Assembly (NCBI GenBank): GCA_964634465.1
Contig: CAZWLY010000010.1
Location: 62,001 to 126,000, forward strand
Source: CAZWLY01 sp964634465
GTDB lineage: Bacteria > Desulfobacterota > Desulfarculia > G963662305
Length of the DNA: 64,000 bases
Reading direction: 5' to 3'
The number at the start of each line of letters is the position of its first letter. The stretch's first letter is position 1. Shown here one piece after another: positions 1-8,779 of the stretch. The notes under the pieces are model-generated. The model was not told the DNA's origin. It saw nothing but the letters and a program-made list of their open reading frames with translations, and did no database searches. The position numbers were made by a program, and so were the translations under genes.

Positions 1-157
1 TCCCCAGAAAGGACGGACGAACCCCGCAGAACAGGTCCGCCGAGGCCAAGCAGTCAATCAGCCGTCATCGACCGCGGCGGGGAGGACGGTAATCTTGTCA
101 GTATTTTTCGAGGATCATATAGGAGATAGATAGTATCCAGGCGGCCTTCTTTATCTT

Positions 158-1129
158 CTAGAACCTTCTCCGGCACACGTAGTCGGCCAGGTCCAAGAGG
201 AGTTCGCGCTCGGGCGAGGCGGCGAACATCTCCAGCCGGGCCTTGGCCCTGTCCTTCAGCGCCTCCGCCTCTGCAAGCGATTGAGCCACGCCGCCCAGCG
301 CCTCGACCGTTCCCTTGAGCCAGGTCCAGGTCTCGGCATCCAGGTTTTCTTGGCCGGCCGCGGCCAGCATCTTTTGCCGGGTCTCCTCATCGGCCCGCTC
401 CAGGGCCCGAATCCAGGGCAAGGTCGCCTTGCCCTCGCGGATGTCCTGACCGAGAGGCTTGCCGACCACCGCCTCGTCGCCGGCCCAGTCCAGAACGTCG
501 TCGATGATCTGGAAGGCGACGCCGAGGTCGAGACCGAATCGGTAGAGCGCATCTTCCCTGTCCGGCTCGGCCCCGGCCATGATCGCCCCGGTTCGGGTGG
601 CCGCAGCCAGGAGGACGGCCGTCTTGGCGGTGATGATCTTGAGGTAGACCTCATAGGGGGTCTCGAACTCGAACTGGTGCTGGGCCTCCAGGACCTGGCC
701 CTCGGCCAGATCGGAGGTGCACTCGGCCAGAGCCTCGACGAAGCGGGGCAGGCCCGATTTGGCGCTGAGCGCGAAGGCCCGGCCGAAGAGGTGGTCGCCG
801 ACCAGGATGACCACCCGGTTACCCCACTCCTGGTGGGCGGTCTTCCTGCCCCGGCGGGTTTCGGCTTCGTCGATGACGTCGTCGTGGAGCAGGCTGGCCC
901 CGTGCATAAACTCGAAGATCGACGAGTAGCGCCCGTGCTCCGGGTCGGTGTCGCCGCACAGCCGCAGCGCCAGCAGATAGAGGATCGGCCTCAGTCGTTT
1001 GCCGCCGTCCAGCAGGATCTGCCGGCCGATCTGTTGCACGGCCGGCAGTTCGCTGACCAGATTCTCGGACAGATAGCTCTCGGCCTCTTGGCGAAGCGGG
1101 GCCAGGCGGGCGAGGAAGTCTTCGGACAT
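158..1129 (-). CDS. ispB: Polyprenyl diphosphate synthase (IspB/octaprenyl type)
   Basis: Trans-prenyltransferase that adds isopentenyl diphosphate units to an allylic diphosphate, giving the side chain of respiratory quinones. The 323-residue length is normal for the family. Visible signatures are GGKRLRP (residues 42-48), the first Asp-rich motif DDVID (83-87) followed by an RRGRKT stretch, and the second Asp-rich motif DDVLD (about 210-214). It lies 32 bp after coaE and is the last visible gene of the minus-strand run that starts at carD. Product chain length cannot be read from sequence, so the symbol is the closest match rather than a proven assignment. Confidence 0.9.
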   Translation of the reverse strand: MSEDFLARLAPLRQEAESYLSENLVSELPAVQQIGRQILLDGGKRLRPILYLLALRLCGDTDPEHGRYSSIFEFMHGASLLHDDVIDEAETRRGRKTAHQEWGNRVVILVGDHLFGRAFALSAKSGLPRFVEALAECTSDLAEGQVLEAQHQFEFETPYEVYLKIITAKTAVLLAAATRTGAIMAGAEPDREDALYRFGLDLGVAFQIIDDVLDWAGDEAVVGKPLGQDIREGKATLPWIRALERADEETRQKMLAAAGQENLDAETWTWLKGTVEALGGVAQSLAEAEALKDRAKARLEMFAASPERELLLDLADYVCRRRF

Positions 1130-1161
1130 GTCAGCCCTCGTCGGTAAGATCGATGAAATAT

Positions 1162-1809
1162 TTAAAACGAGGGCCGTTGGTTTGTCAACCGAGCCGGCCC
1201 GCGGCCTTGGGCCAGGGCCTTGAGCTCCTCGAATATCTGTTCCGTCTGGCGTCGGGTCTCGGTCTCCGGGCCCCGGTTGTCGATGACGTAGTCGGCCCGG
1301 CGGCGCTTGGTCTCGATGTCCATCTGGGCGGCCAGGGCCTTTTCCGCGGCCGCCCGATCGACGCCGTCGCGCTCGATCAACCGCTCGATCTGGGTCGCCC
1401 GGTCGAGGTAGACGACGATCACCTTGTCGTAACGAGCGGCCTGGTCGATCTCATAGAGCAGCGGCAGATCGACGATGACCACCGCCTGGGGATCGCGGGC
1501 GACGGCCGTCTCGACGAGGCGCTCCTCCCCGGCCCTGACGAGCGGGTGGACGATCCCCTCCAACTCGGCCTTGGCCGCTGGATCGCTGAAGATGAGCCGG
1601 CGCATGGCCGCCCGGTCCAACTCGCCGGCCGGGGTGAGGACCTGGGGGCCGAAGCGCTCGACCACTCTTTTCAGCCCCTCGGAGCCCTTGGCCACGGCCT
1701 GTCTGGCCAGGGCGTCGGCGTCGATTACGACCGCCCCCAACTCCTCGAATATCCGGGCGACGGTCGATTTGCCGGTGGCGATGGAGCCGGTCAGGCCGAC
1801 CAGGATCAT
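1162..1809 (-). CDS. coaE: Dephospho-CoA kinase
   Basis: Catalyses the last step of coenzyme A synthesis, ATP-dependent phosphorylation of dephospho-CoA. The 215-residue protein opens with MILVGLTGSIATGKST, a P-loop at residues 5-16, followed by the usual DADxLAR-type segment (IDADALARQAV). The frame stays open far upstream, but the ATG at 1809 is the real start: homology begins there and its ATG overlaps the rluD TGA by 4 bp (ATGA), indicating translational coupling. The in-frame extension upstream is only the antisense frame of rluD. Confidence 0.93.
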   Translation of the reverse strand: MILVGLTGSIATGKSTVARIFEELGAVVIDADALARQAVAKGSEGLKRVVERFGPQVLTPAGELDRAAMRRLIFSDPAAKAELEGIVHPLVRAGEERLVETAVARDPQAVVIVDLPLLYEIDQAARYDKVIVVYLDRATQIERLIERDGVDRAAAEKALAAQMDIETKRRRADYVIDNRGPETETRRQTEQIFEELKALAQGRGPARLTNQRPSF

Positions 1810-2789
1810 CGCTCCCTCCTCAGCTCGGCCGTCAGACCGGCCATGTCCGGCGGCGGCTCCGCCGTCAGTTCCATCATCTCCCCGGTGACGGGGTGTTCGA
1901 AGGCCAGATAGCCGGCGTGGAGCATCTGGCGGTCGATCTTGGCCAAGGCCGCCCTGGCCGGTCCGGACAGCTTTTTCTCCCTGGCTCGGGAGCCGTAGAC
2001 CGGATCGCCGGCCACGGGGTGGCCCAGGTGGGCGGCGTGAACCCTGATCTGGTGGGTCCGGCCGGTCATGATCTCCACCGAGACCAGACTGAGCGGCCCT
2101 TTGAGCTCCTCGACGACCCGAAACCGGCTGGCCGCCGGCCGGCCCGAGGCGACGACGGCCATCCGGCGCCTTTTTGTCGGGTGGCGGCCGATGGGCACTT
2201 CGACGAGCCTCTCCTCCCACTTCGGCCGGCCCAGGAGCACGGCCGAGTAGGCCTTTCTGACCCGCCGATCCTTGAAGGCGGCCGACAGGCCGGCGTGGGC
2301 CGGATCGTTTTTGGCGATCACGATCAGACCCGAGGTCTCCTTGTCCAGCCGGTGGACGATGCCCGGTCGCTCCACCCCGCCTACGCCCTTGAGATCGGGG
2401 ATGAGGTGCAGGAGGCCGTGGACCAGGGTGCCCCGGCCGTGGCCCGGCGCCGGGTGGACCACCAGACCGGGCGGCTTGTCGATGACGACCAGGTGTTCGT
2501 CCTCGAAGACCACCTTGAGCTCCAGCGGCTCGGCGGTCAGCTCGGCCGGCTCGGGCGGGGGCACGGTCAGCTCGACCACTTGGCCGGGTTTGAGCCTGGC
2601 GGCGGCCTTGGCCGGCCGGCCGTCGAGGCTTATCAGTCCCTGGTCGATCAATTTCTTGATTCGGCTGCGGCTGAGTTCGGGCACCCGCTCGGCCAGGAAG
2701 GCGTCCAGCCGGCCGCCCTCTTGCTCGATCTCGAAGCGGTAGCGGGCCGCCTCTCGGCCGGCCTGGGTCTGGGCCCGAGGGACGGACAT
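1806..2789 (-). CDS. rluD: 23S rRNA pseudouridine synthase, RluD family
   Basis: Isomerises uridines in 23S rRNA to pseudouridine. The 327-residue protein has an N-terminal S4 RNA-binding domain (about residues 20-75) and a RluA-type catalytic domain with HRLDKETSG at about 146-154, whose Asp is the nucleophile. The start at 2789 is chosen because its ATG shares one base with the TGA of the upstream PIN-TRAM gene (TGATG); an alternative in-frame start lies 33 bp upstream. It is coupled to coaE downstream. Assignment to RluD rather than another large-subunit RluA paralogue rests on the S4 domain and is fairly likely. Confidence 0.88.
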   Translation of the reverse strand: MSVPRAQTQAGREAARYRFEIEQEGGRLDAFLAERVPELSRSRIKKLIDQGLISLDGRPAKAAARLKPGQVVELTVPPPEPAELTAEPLELKVVFEDEHLVVIDKPPGLVVHPAPGHGRGTLVHGLLHLIPDLKGVGGVERPGIVHRLDKETSGLIVIAKNDPAHAGLSAAFKDRRVRKAYSAVLLGRPKWEERLVEVPIGRHPTKRRRMAVVASGRPAASRFRVVEELKGPLSLVSVEIMTGRTHQIRVHAAHLGHPVAGDPVYGSRAREKKLSGPARAALAKIDRQMLHAGYLAFEHPVTGEMMELTAEPPPDMAGLTAELRRER

Positions 2790-3823
2790 CAGGCCTGGGC
2801 CCTGGGACGGTCCGTTTTGCACTGGGAGGTCAGCTCGGTGAAGATCATCCGGCCGGCGGGAGTCTGGAGGATGGAGGTCACCTGAACCTCGGCCGCCCGG
2901 TTGATCAGGCTGCGGCCGTTTTCGATGACGACCATCGTTCCGTCCTCCAGGTAGCCCACCCCCTGGCCGGGCGACTTGCCCTCACGGACCACCTGGACCT
3001 GGAAGATCTCGCCGGGCAGAACGGCCGGCTTGAGCTCTTCGGCCAGGACGTTGAGGTTGAGGACGGCCACTCCCTGGAGTTGGGCCACCTGGGCCAGGTT
3101 GTAGTCGGTGGTGATGATCGCCGCCCCGATCCGTCTGGCCAGCTTGACCAGTTCCTGATCGACGTCGCTGGCCGAGTCGTCCTCGGTGATGACCAGGTTG
3201 ACCCCCTCCGTTCGCTTCAGTGTGGTCAAGACCTCCATGCCCCGGCGGCCGCGCTGGCGCTTGATGTGGTCGGTCGAGTCGGCCACGGCCTGGAGTTCCA
3301 TCAGCACGAATCGGGGTACGATCAACCGTCCCTCGATGAAGCCGGTGGAGGCCACGCCGGCGATCCGGCCGTCGATCAAGGCCGAGGTGTCCACCAGCTT
3401 GTCCACCGCGCCCGGAACGTCGGCCTCGTCGTCGTCCTGACTCAAGAAACCCAGCCGGCTGGAGCGGATCTCGGCGATCTTGCCCGAGCCCAAGGTGACG
3501 CCGATGTAACCGAACATGACGGCGGTGATGACGTAGACGCTGACCGCCATGGTGCCCGATTCCATGAACCGGCCCAGGGGGTAGCTGACCAGCCAGGCGA
3601 TGACCAGCCCGACGGCCAGGCCGATGGTGCCGCCGAAGATGAGCTTCAGGGAGAACTTGCGAATGATCGTCTCGGCCAGAAGCACGAACAGGGCCAATCC
3701 GAAACCCAGAAACAGCCCGATGCCCCGCGGTGTGAAAAGGCCCATCTGGCTGTTGAGGACGTAGCCGGCCACAGTGCAGACCGCAATCAGCACCGCCCGG
3801 GAGAGTATTCTGGCCAGGGACAA
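2789..3823 (-). CDS. Membrane-anchored PIN-TRAM domain protein, YacL-like
   Basis: Predicted integral membrane protein of 344 residues with about four hydrophobic segments in residues 1-115, a PIN nuclease-like domain at about 140-260 (acidic LVDTSALIDGR, later ITTDYN) and a C-terminal TRAM domain (about 270-335). This matches the Bacillus YacL type, often found near carD. PIN domains are generally Mg-dependent RNases and TRAM binds RNA, but the substrate of this family is not established. The start is a TTG (3823) just after a GGGGGGAG ribosome-binding site. It lies 28 bp after carD and overlaps rluD by one base. Confidence 0.85.
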   Translation of the reverse strand: MSLARILSRAVLIAVCTVAGYVLNSQMGLFTPRGIGLFLGFGLALFVLLAETIIRKFSLKLIFGGTIGLAVGLVIAWLVSYPLGRFMESGTMAVSVYVITAVMFGYIGVTLGSGKIAEIRSSRLGFLSQDDDEADVPGAVDKLVDTSALIDGRIAGVASTGFIEGRLIVPRFVLMELQAVADSTDHIKRQRGRRGMEVLTTLKRTEGVNLVITEDDSASDVDQELVKLARRIGAAIITTDYNLAQVAQLQGVAVLNLNVLAEELKPAVLPGEIFQVQVVREGKSPGQGVGYLEDGTMVVIENGRSLINRAAEVQVTSILQTPAGRMIFTELTSQCKTDRPRAQA

Positions 3824-3851
3824 AACTCCCCCCCTTGAGACTGGTCAAGCG

Positions 3852-4340
3852 CTAACAGAAAATCTGGGCTATCTGCTCGGAGACGACGTTTTCTTCGGCG
3901 TCTTGGGCCACGGACAGCTCCTTGACCAAGAGCGACTCGGCCACGTCGAGGACCTTGCGTTCCCCGAAAGACAGCTCGCGGTCGGCCCTGATCAGGCACA
4001 GGTCCCGGTAGACCTCGGCCACTTCGAAGGCGGAGCCGGTCTTGATCTTGTCCATGTACGAGCGGTAACGCCGGTTCCAGGTCTGGGTGCTTGAAGGGCG
4101 GGATTTCTTTCCCAAAATGGACATCACCCGATCGACTTCATCCCGCCCGATGACGGAACGAAGACCGACTTCATCGGCGTTGGAAGTGGGGATGAAGATG
4201 GTCAGGTTGTTGTCCAGGATTCTCATGACGTAGAAATCCTGGCGAAAATCACCAATCTCTCTCGACTCGACGCCCTCGATCTTACCGACCCCGTGGGCGG
4301 GGTAGACAGCCAAGTCTCCTGGCTTGAAGCCGGACACCAC
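3852..4340 (-). CDS. carD: CarD family transcriptional regulator
   Basis: RNA polymerase-binding regulator that stabilises open complexes; the N-terminal CarD/TRCF RNAP-interaction domain is clear (FKPGDLAVYPAHGVGKIEGV), followed by a helical C-terminal DNA-binding part. About 162 residues, the usual size. A TTG at 4352 gives the longest frame, but the ribosome-binding site GGAGG lies inside that extension, 5 nt before GTG at 4340 and 8 nt before GTG at 4337. One of those GTGs is therefore the likely start. It is the first gene of the carD-PIN/TRAM-rluD-coaE-ispB run and has its own promoter. Confidence 0.9.
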   Translation of the reverse strand: MVSGFKPGDLAVYPAHGVGKIEGVESREIGDFRQDFYVMRILDNNLTIFIPTSNADEVGLRSVIGRDEVDRVMSILGKKSRPSSTQTWNRRYRSYMDKIKTGSAFEVAEVYRDLCLIRADRELSFGERKVLDVAESLLVKELSVAQDAEENVVSEQIAQIFC

Positions 4341-4370
4341 TTCGACCTCCAAAGCAGAAATATCTATTCA

Positions 4371-4398
4371 ATTTTACACAAATATATGCGAATGTCAA
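4371..4398 (-). promoter_or_regulatory. Predicted sigma70 promoter of carD operon
   Basis: On the minus strand TTGACA (4398-4393) is separated by 16 bp from TAAAAT (4376-4371). Transcription would start near 4364, leaving about 25 nt before the GTG start, with the GGAGG site correctly inside the leader. Confidence 0.65.
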
Positions 4399-4575
4399 GA
4401 AATCGACCGAATACCCCGTTCCCGCCGCCGGGGAGTGGCATGCATCGTGCTAACCATGGCGCCGATCGCCGTTGGGTCCGACCGGCGGCGGTCGACCCGC
4501 CCCTTGTCTATCATATCGTCCAGGGTTAAGTTAGGGGCAGCTAGTCGAGCTGGCGCGTAAAGGAAGGAAGACCGG

Positions 4576-4947
4576 ATGTCTGAAAAACCAAAAGCCGTTT
4601 TGACCCCGACCGGCAGAATCGTCGTCTCCGGCCCCGGACTGGCCGAGCTGATCAAGGACATAAAGCAGGTCGAGCTGTGGCACTCGCCGGTGAACAAGGG
4701 CTTGGCCCTCCATTTTCTGGATCAGGCCAGCAACGTCTCCAAGCCCATCGCCCGGGGCGCCTCCGGGGACGAAATCTGGATCGAGGCCGGCGGCTACCTG
4801 GACAAGATCGGCTTCGACCGACCCGAAACCGAGACCGAATTGACCGCCGTGGTGGTCGATTATGACCGTAAAGTGATCACCTTGCGCTTGGGCGAGCCGG
4901 AGGATCGGCCGGCGCCGGGGCTGGATTACCAGGGTCTGGAGGACTGA
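4576..4947 (+). CDS. Hypothetical protein, 123 aa
   Basis: Not recognised. The 123-residue soluble protein has no signal peptide or membrane segment. It has a strong ribosome-binding site (AAGGAAGGAAG) before the ATG at 4576 and codon use like its neighbours, so it is a real gene. The predicted composition suggests a small mixed alpha/beta fold. Its stop overlaps a CTG that could start comEC (CTGA at 4944-4947), suggesting the two are co-transcribed and perhaps coupled. It is divergent from carD across a 235-bp spacer. Confidence 0.75.
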   Translation: MSEKPKAVLTPTGRIVVSGPGLAELIKDIKQVELWHSPVNKGLALHFLDQASNVSKPIARGASGDEIWIEAGGYLDKIGFDRPETETELTAVVVDYDRKVITLRLGEPEDRPAPGLDYQGLED

Positions 4948-5171
4948 CCCGACGCCCATCGCCCGCGGGTAAAACACCCGGCATCGAGGCGCCACTGGAA
5001 GAGGACCGGACCAAAAAGTTTTCAAACTGGCTCCGCCGTCCCCTGGCGGCGGCCACGCTCGCCCTGTGGATCGGCCTGGGGCTGGGCCGCCACTGGACCG
5101 ATCTCCTGCCGGCCGTCGATCCCGGCGCCGTCTTTCTCGCCTGCGGACTGAGCGGCCTGCTGGCCGGTTGG

Positions 5172-7562
5172 TTGGCTTGGCGGCGGCCGAAGGCTCGCCT
5201 CGTCGCGCCGCTGTTGCCCTTTGTCCTCTTGGGCTTGGGCCTGGCCGCCAAGCACGAAGAGCCGCCCTTGAGATCGGACCACATCGTCCAGGCAGCCGGA
5301 CGACGGGCGCTCGTCTCCGGCCTGGTCGTCGCCGGTCCCGAGGAGCGTCCCTGGGGCGTCTACTATACCATCGAGACCGCCGCGGTGAGGGTGGACGGCC
5401 GCGACCGGGCGGTCACCGGCCGGTTGCGGTTGCTCATAAGCGACCGGGCCGAGGGTGCGCCGAGGCTGGCCTACGGCGATCGGGTTCGCTTTCTGGCCTG
5501 GATTCGTCCCATCGTGGACTTTGCCAACGGCCAGCCCAACTCCTACCGGCGCTACCTGGCCGACCGCTCGATCCACGCCCGGGCCTCGATCCACGCCGGG
5601 GGAGCGGTAATCAAGGTTCTGCCGCCGGGAGGCAACCCGGTCGTGCGCTGGATCGAAACCGGTCGGGCGGCGGCCAGGGAGCTGATCCGACGGGCGGTCG
5701 GCCCCGAGGCGGCCGGCCTGCTGAGGGCGGTGCTGCTGGGCGACCGGGCCGGCCTCGACCCCGCGGTCAGGGAGGCCTTCCAGACCACCGGCGCGGCCCA
5801 CCTCCTGGTCGTCTCCGGCCTTCATCTGGCCTTTCTGGCGGCGCTGGCCTTCCTTCTCGTCCGCGGCCTCTTGACCCGCTCGGCCTGGCTGTGCCAACGG
5901 GTCAACGTCATCCTTTTGAGCCGGGCGGCGGCCCTCCTGCCGGTCACCGCCTACGCCGCCCTGGCCGGCTTTTCGCCGCCGACCTGGCGGGCCTGGGTTC
6001 TGGTCGTGGCGGCGGTCATCGGCCAGGGCCTGGGTCGCGTCCGGGACGCCTGGTCCGGTCTGATCGCCGCCGCCTTCGGGCTGAGCGTCTTGTGGCCGCC
6101 GGCCCCGTTCAGCTTGAGTTTCCAGATGTCGTTTACGGCCGTGGCGGCGCTGTTGTGGACCTTGGGCCGGCTGGAGAACGACCTGGCCGGTCTCTGGCCG
6201 TCCGGCGGCCTTGCCGGCGCGGAGAGGCTCGACGAGCGCCCCGGCCGATTCGGCCGCCTGGCGGGGCGCTATTTCCTGGGGCTGGCGGCCAGTTCGGCGG
6301 TGGCCAGCCTGGCCCTGGCCCCGCTTCTGGCCCGGGCCTTCAACCAGATTCCCCTGGGCGGAATCGGCCTCAACGTGGTCCTGGTTCCGCTGATCACCCT
6401 GGCGGTCGTGCCGCTGGGACTGCTCGGTTTGGGTCTCGGCGCCGTCGCGCCGGTCCTGGGCGGTTGGGCCCTGGAGGCGGCCGGCTGGCTGGCCGAGGGC
6501 GGGGCCTGGCTGGCGACCGAGGGGGCCGCCTGGCCGGGCATGAGCCTCAAGGTTCCCAGTTTGAACCTGTTCGAGCTCGCCTTGGCCTACGCCTTTCTCG
6601 TCGGCCTGGCCTTGGCCCTGGGCGCGAGCGGGGCGAGGAGACGGCGGCGCTGGGGCTTGGTTCTGGCCGTCCTGGCCCTGGCGGCCGGGCTGGCCGACAT
6701 CGGAGTGTGGCGGTTCAAGCTCACCGGGCCGGAGACCAGCCTGACCGTCCTCGACGTCGGCCAGGGCGCCAGCCTGCTGCTGAAGCTGCCCGGCGGGGAG
6801 CGGTGGCTGATCGACGGCGGCGGCTTCCAGCACGGCTCGTTCGACCACGGCAAGATGGTCGTCGCCCCGGCCCTGTTGAGCCGCAAGATCACCAGCCTCG
6901 ACACCGTCGTCCTGACCCACCCCCACCCCGACCACTTCAAGGGTCTGGCCTACACCCTCGACCACTTCTCCCCCGATCGGTTCGTCTACCCCGGCCACCC
7001 GTCCGATCCCGGCGGCGGTCTGGAGGCGATCCTGGGCCGGGTGAGGGCCGGGGGGCTCGCGCGGCCCGAACTGGCCGCTCTCCACCGGGGTTTCAAGGTC
7101 GGGCCGGTCGAGATCAAGGCCCTCTGGCCGCCGCCGGACTTTCTCGATCGACCCGGCCGGCCGGCCTGGTACGCCAACCCCAACGAGACCTCGCTGGTGC
7201 TCAAGGTCAGCCACGGTCGGGTGTCGTTTCTCTTGACCGGCGACATCGAGCGCCGGGCCGAGGCGGCTCTGGTGAAGCGCCACGACGAGGGCGTAATCGA
7301 CCTCCAATCCGACGTCCTCTACGTCCCCCATCACGGCGGCCGGAGTTCGGCCACGCTCGAATTCCTCGACCGGGTCAGGCCCAAGGTCGCCGTCATCTCG
7401 GCCGGCTATGAGAATCGTTACCGCGTCCCGGCCCCGGAGGTCTTGAGGCGGCTGGCCGTCGTCGGGGCCAAGGTCTATCGGACCGATATCCACGGCGCGG
7501 TGGAGATCGAAACCGACGGCCAAAAGATCGAAGTCGAGACGATCAGGTCCGCTTCCGATTGA
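5172..7562 (+). CDS. comEC: ComEC/Rec2-type DNA internalisation protein
   Basis: Multi-pass inner-membrane channel for DNA uptake during transformation. Visible parts are an N-terminal DUF4131-like region, the Competence domain (about residues 175-470, with LLVVSGLHLAF) and a C-terminal metallo-beta-lactamase domain (DVGQG, HPHPDH, SFLLTGDIE, VPHHGG). The first conventional start is TTG 5172, but the same frame is open to 4872 and encodes a further membrane-like N-terminus typical of ComEC (LRRPLAAATLALWIGLGLG) from about 4983. No ATG, GTG or TTG precedes it; CTG 4944, overlapping the previous stop, is the best candidate. No other competence genes are in the window. Confidence 0.88.
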   Translation: MAWRRPKARLVAPLLPFVLLGLGLAAKHEEPPLRSDHIVQAAGRRALVSGLVVAGPEERPWGVYYTIETAAVRVDGRDRAVTGRLRLLISDRAEGAPRLAYGDRVRFLAWIRPIVDFANGQPNSYRRYLADRSIHARASIHAGGAVIKVLPPGGNPVVRWIETGRAAARELIRRAVGPEAAGLLRAVLLGDRAGLDPAVREAFQTTGAAHLLVVSGLHLAFLAALAFLLVRGLLTRSAWLCQRVNVILLSRAAALLPVTAYAALAGFSPPTWRAWVLVVAAVIGQGLGRVRDAWSGLIAAAFGLSVLWPPAPFSLSFQMSFTAVAALLWTLGRLENDLAGLWPSGGLAGAERLDERPGRFGRLAGRYFLGLAASSAVASLALAPLLARAFNQIPLGGIGLNVVLVPLITLAVVPLGLLGLGLGAVAPVLGGWALEAAGWLAEGGAWLATEGAAWPGMSLKVPSLNLFELALAYAFLVGLALALGASGARRRRRWGLVLAVLALAAGLADIGVWRFKLTGPETSLTVLDVGQGASLLLKLPGGERWLIDGGGFQHGSFDHGKMVVAPALLSRKITSLDTVVLTHPHPDHFKGLAYTLDHFSPDRFVYPGHPSDPGGGLEAILGRVRAGGLARPELAALHRGFKVGPVEIKALWPPPDFLDRPGRPAWYANPNETSLVLKVSHGRVSFLLTGDIERRAEAALVKRHDEGVIDLQSDVLYVPHHGGRSSATLEFLDRVRPKVAVISAGYENRYRVPAPEVLRRLAVVGAKVYRTDIHGAVEIETDGQKIEVETIRSASD

Positions 7563-7594
7563 AGGCGGCCGCGGGCCGGCCGCGGCGGTGGGGG

Positions 7595-8779
7595 CTAGTT
7601 CAGGACGTCCTTGTGGACCAGCACGAACAGCTCGCCGGTCTGTTTCATGTGTCCGGCGGCCAGTTCGGCCTCCTTGCCGGCCCCAAAGAAGAGGTCGCAC
7701 CGGCCCGGCCCCTTGATCGCCCCGCCGGTGTCCTGGATGAGCACCAGCCGGGTGAAGGGCTCCCAGGCGGTGATGGATCCGTCTCTGATCACCGGCTTGT
7801 CGGTCCGGATCAGGGCCAGGGCCGCGCCGGGGAAGATCCGCCGATCCAACGCCACCGACCGGCCCGGGGTGACCGGCACGTTGAGGCTGCCCAGCGGGCC
7901 CTCCTCCACGATCCGGAAGAAGACGTAGGACGGGTTGGTGTTGAGCAGTTCGGCCATCTCGTCGGGGTGGTCGTTGAGGTAAGCCTTCAGCGACTGGAGC
8001 GAGATCTCTTCGCGCCTGAGCAGCCCCCGCTCGATCATCACCCGGCCCAGCGAGACGTAGGGGTGGCCGTTCTGGGCGGCGTAGTTGACCCGAATCCGAC
8101 TCCCGTCCGGAAAGACCACCTGGCCCGATCCTTGGATGTGCAGGAAGAAGGCCTCCACCGGATCGACCCAGGCCAGCTCCAGCCCCTTGCCGGCCAGCGC
8201 CCCGGCGTCGATCTCGGAGCGGGTGTGGTAGGGGACCACCTTGCGGCCGGCCAGGCGGCCGGTCAGCCGCTTCTTCTGAAGGCCGAAGTCGGCCAGATCG
8301 ATGTAGACCATGTCGTCGGGGCGCTTGAACAGCGGCGTGGTGAACCGGCCTTCGGGCTTTCTTCGGCCCTCGAGGAGCGGTTCGTAGTAGCCGGTGAAGA
8401 GGACCGGGCCGGGCAGGCCGTAAAACTGGAAGTCGGCCGCCAGGGCCCGGTAGAACTCCGGGCCGAGACCGTACTCTTCGAGGAGGGCGAGCGCCGCTTC
8501 CAGCGAGGCGATCATCCCGGCCGCGGTGACCGTGTCCGAACCGAGGCGGAAGGGCCGCTCCGGGTTCAGGCGTTTGAGGTAGCGAAGCGATTGGGAGATG
8601 GCGATCTTGAGCGATTCGGCGTCCAGGTCGTCACTCACCGGCGCGGCCCGGGCGGCCTCGACCCGGCTCAACGCCTCCGGCCCCAGCGGCGGCGCTTTGA
8701 ACAAGGTGCAGCCGGCCAGCCCGGCCAGGCAGGCGGCCGCAACGAGGAGCCGGCCCAGGGCGGCGAGCGATCCGGTCAT
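7595..8779 (-). CDS. mltA: Membrane-bound lytic murein transglycosylase A
   Basis: Outer-membrane lipoprotein that cleaves peptidoglycan to 1,6-anhydromuropeptides. The 394-residue protein starts with a lipoprotein signal (lipobox LAGC, Cys at about residue 24), then the MltA domain and a C-terminal 3D domain. The three conserved Asp region includes VLIQDTGGAIKGPGRCDLFFG near residues 340-360. The ATG at 8779 overlaps the TGA of the HD-GYP gene by 4 bp (ATGA), so the two are co-translated. It converges on comEC. Confidence 0.9.
   Translation of the reverse strand: MTGSLAALGRLLVAAACLAGLAGCTLFKAPPLGPEALSRVEAARAAPVSDDLDAESLKIAISQSLRYLKRLNPERPFRLGSDTVTAAGMIASLEAALALLEEYGLGPEFYRALAADFQFYGLPGPVLFTGYYEPLLEGRRKPEGRFTTPLFKRPDDMVYIDLADFGLQKKRLTGRLAGRKVVPYHTRSEIDAGALAGKGLELAWVDPVEAFFLHIQGSGQVVFPDGSRIRVNYAAQNGHPYVSLGRVMIERGLLRREEISLQSLKAYLNDHPDEMAELLNTNPSYVFFRIVEEGPLGSLNVPVTPGRSVALDRRIFPGAALALIRTDKPVIRDGSITAWEPFTRLVLIQDTGGAIKGPGRCDLFFGAGKEAELAAGHMKQTGELFVLVHKDVLN

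Noticed and set aside
5022..7700. 892-codon open frame on the minus strand
   Set aside because: Antisense shadow of comEC; low-complexity Gln/Gly/Arg/Asp composition typical of GC-rich antisense frames and no ribosome-binding site.
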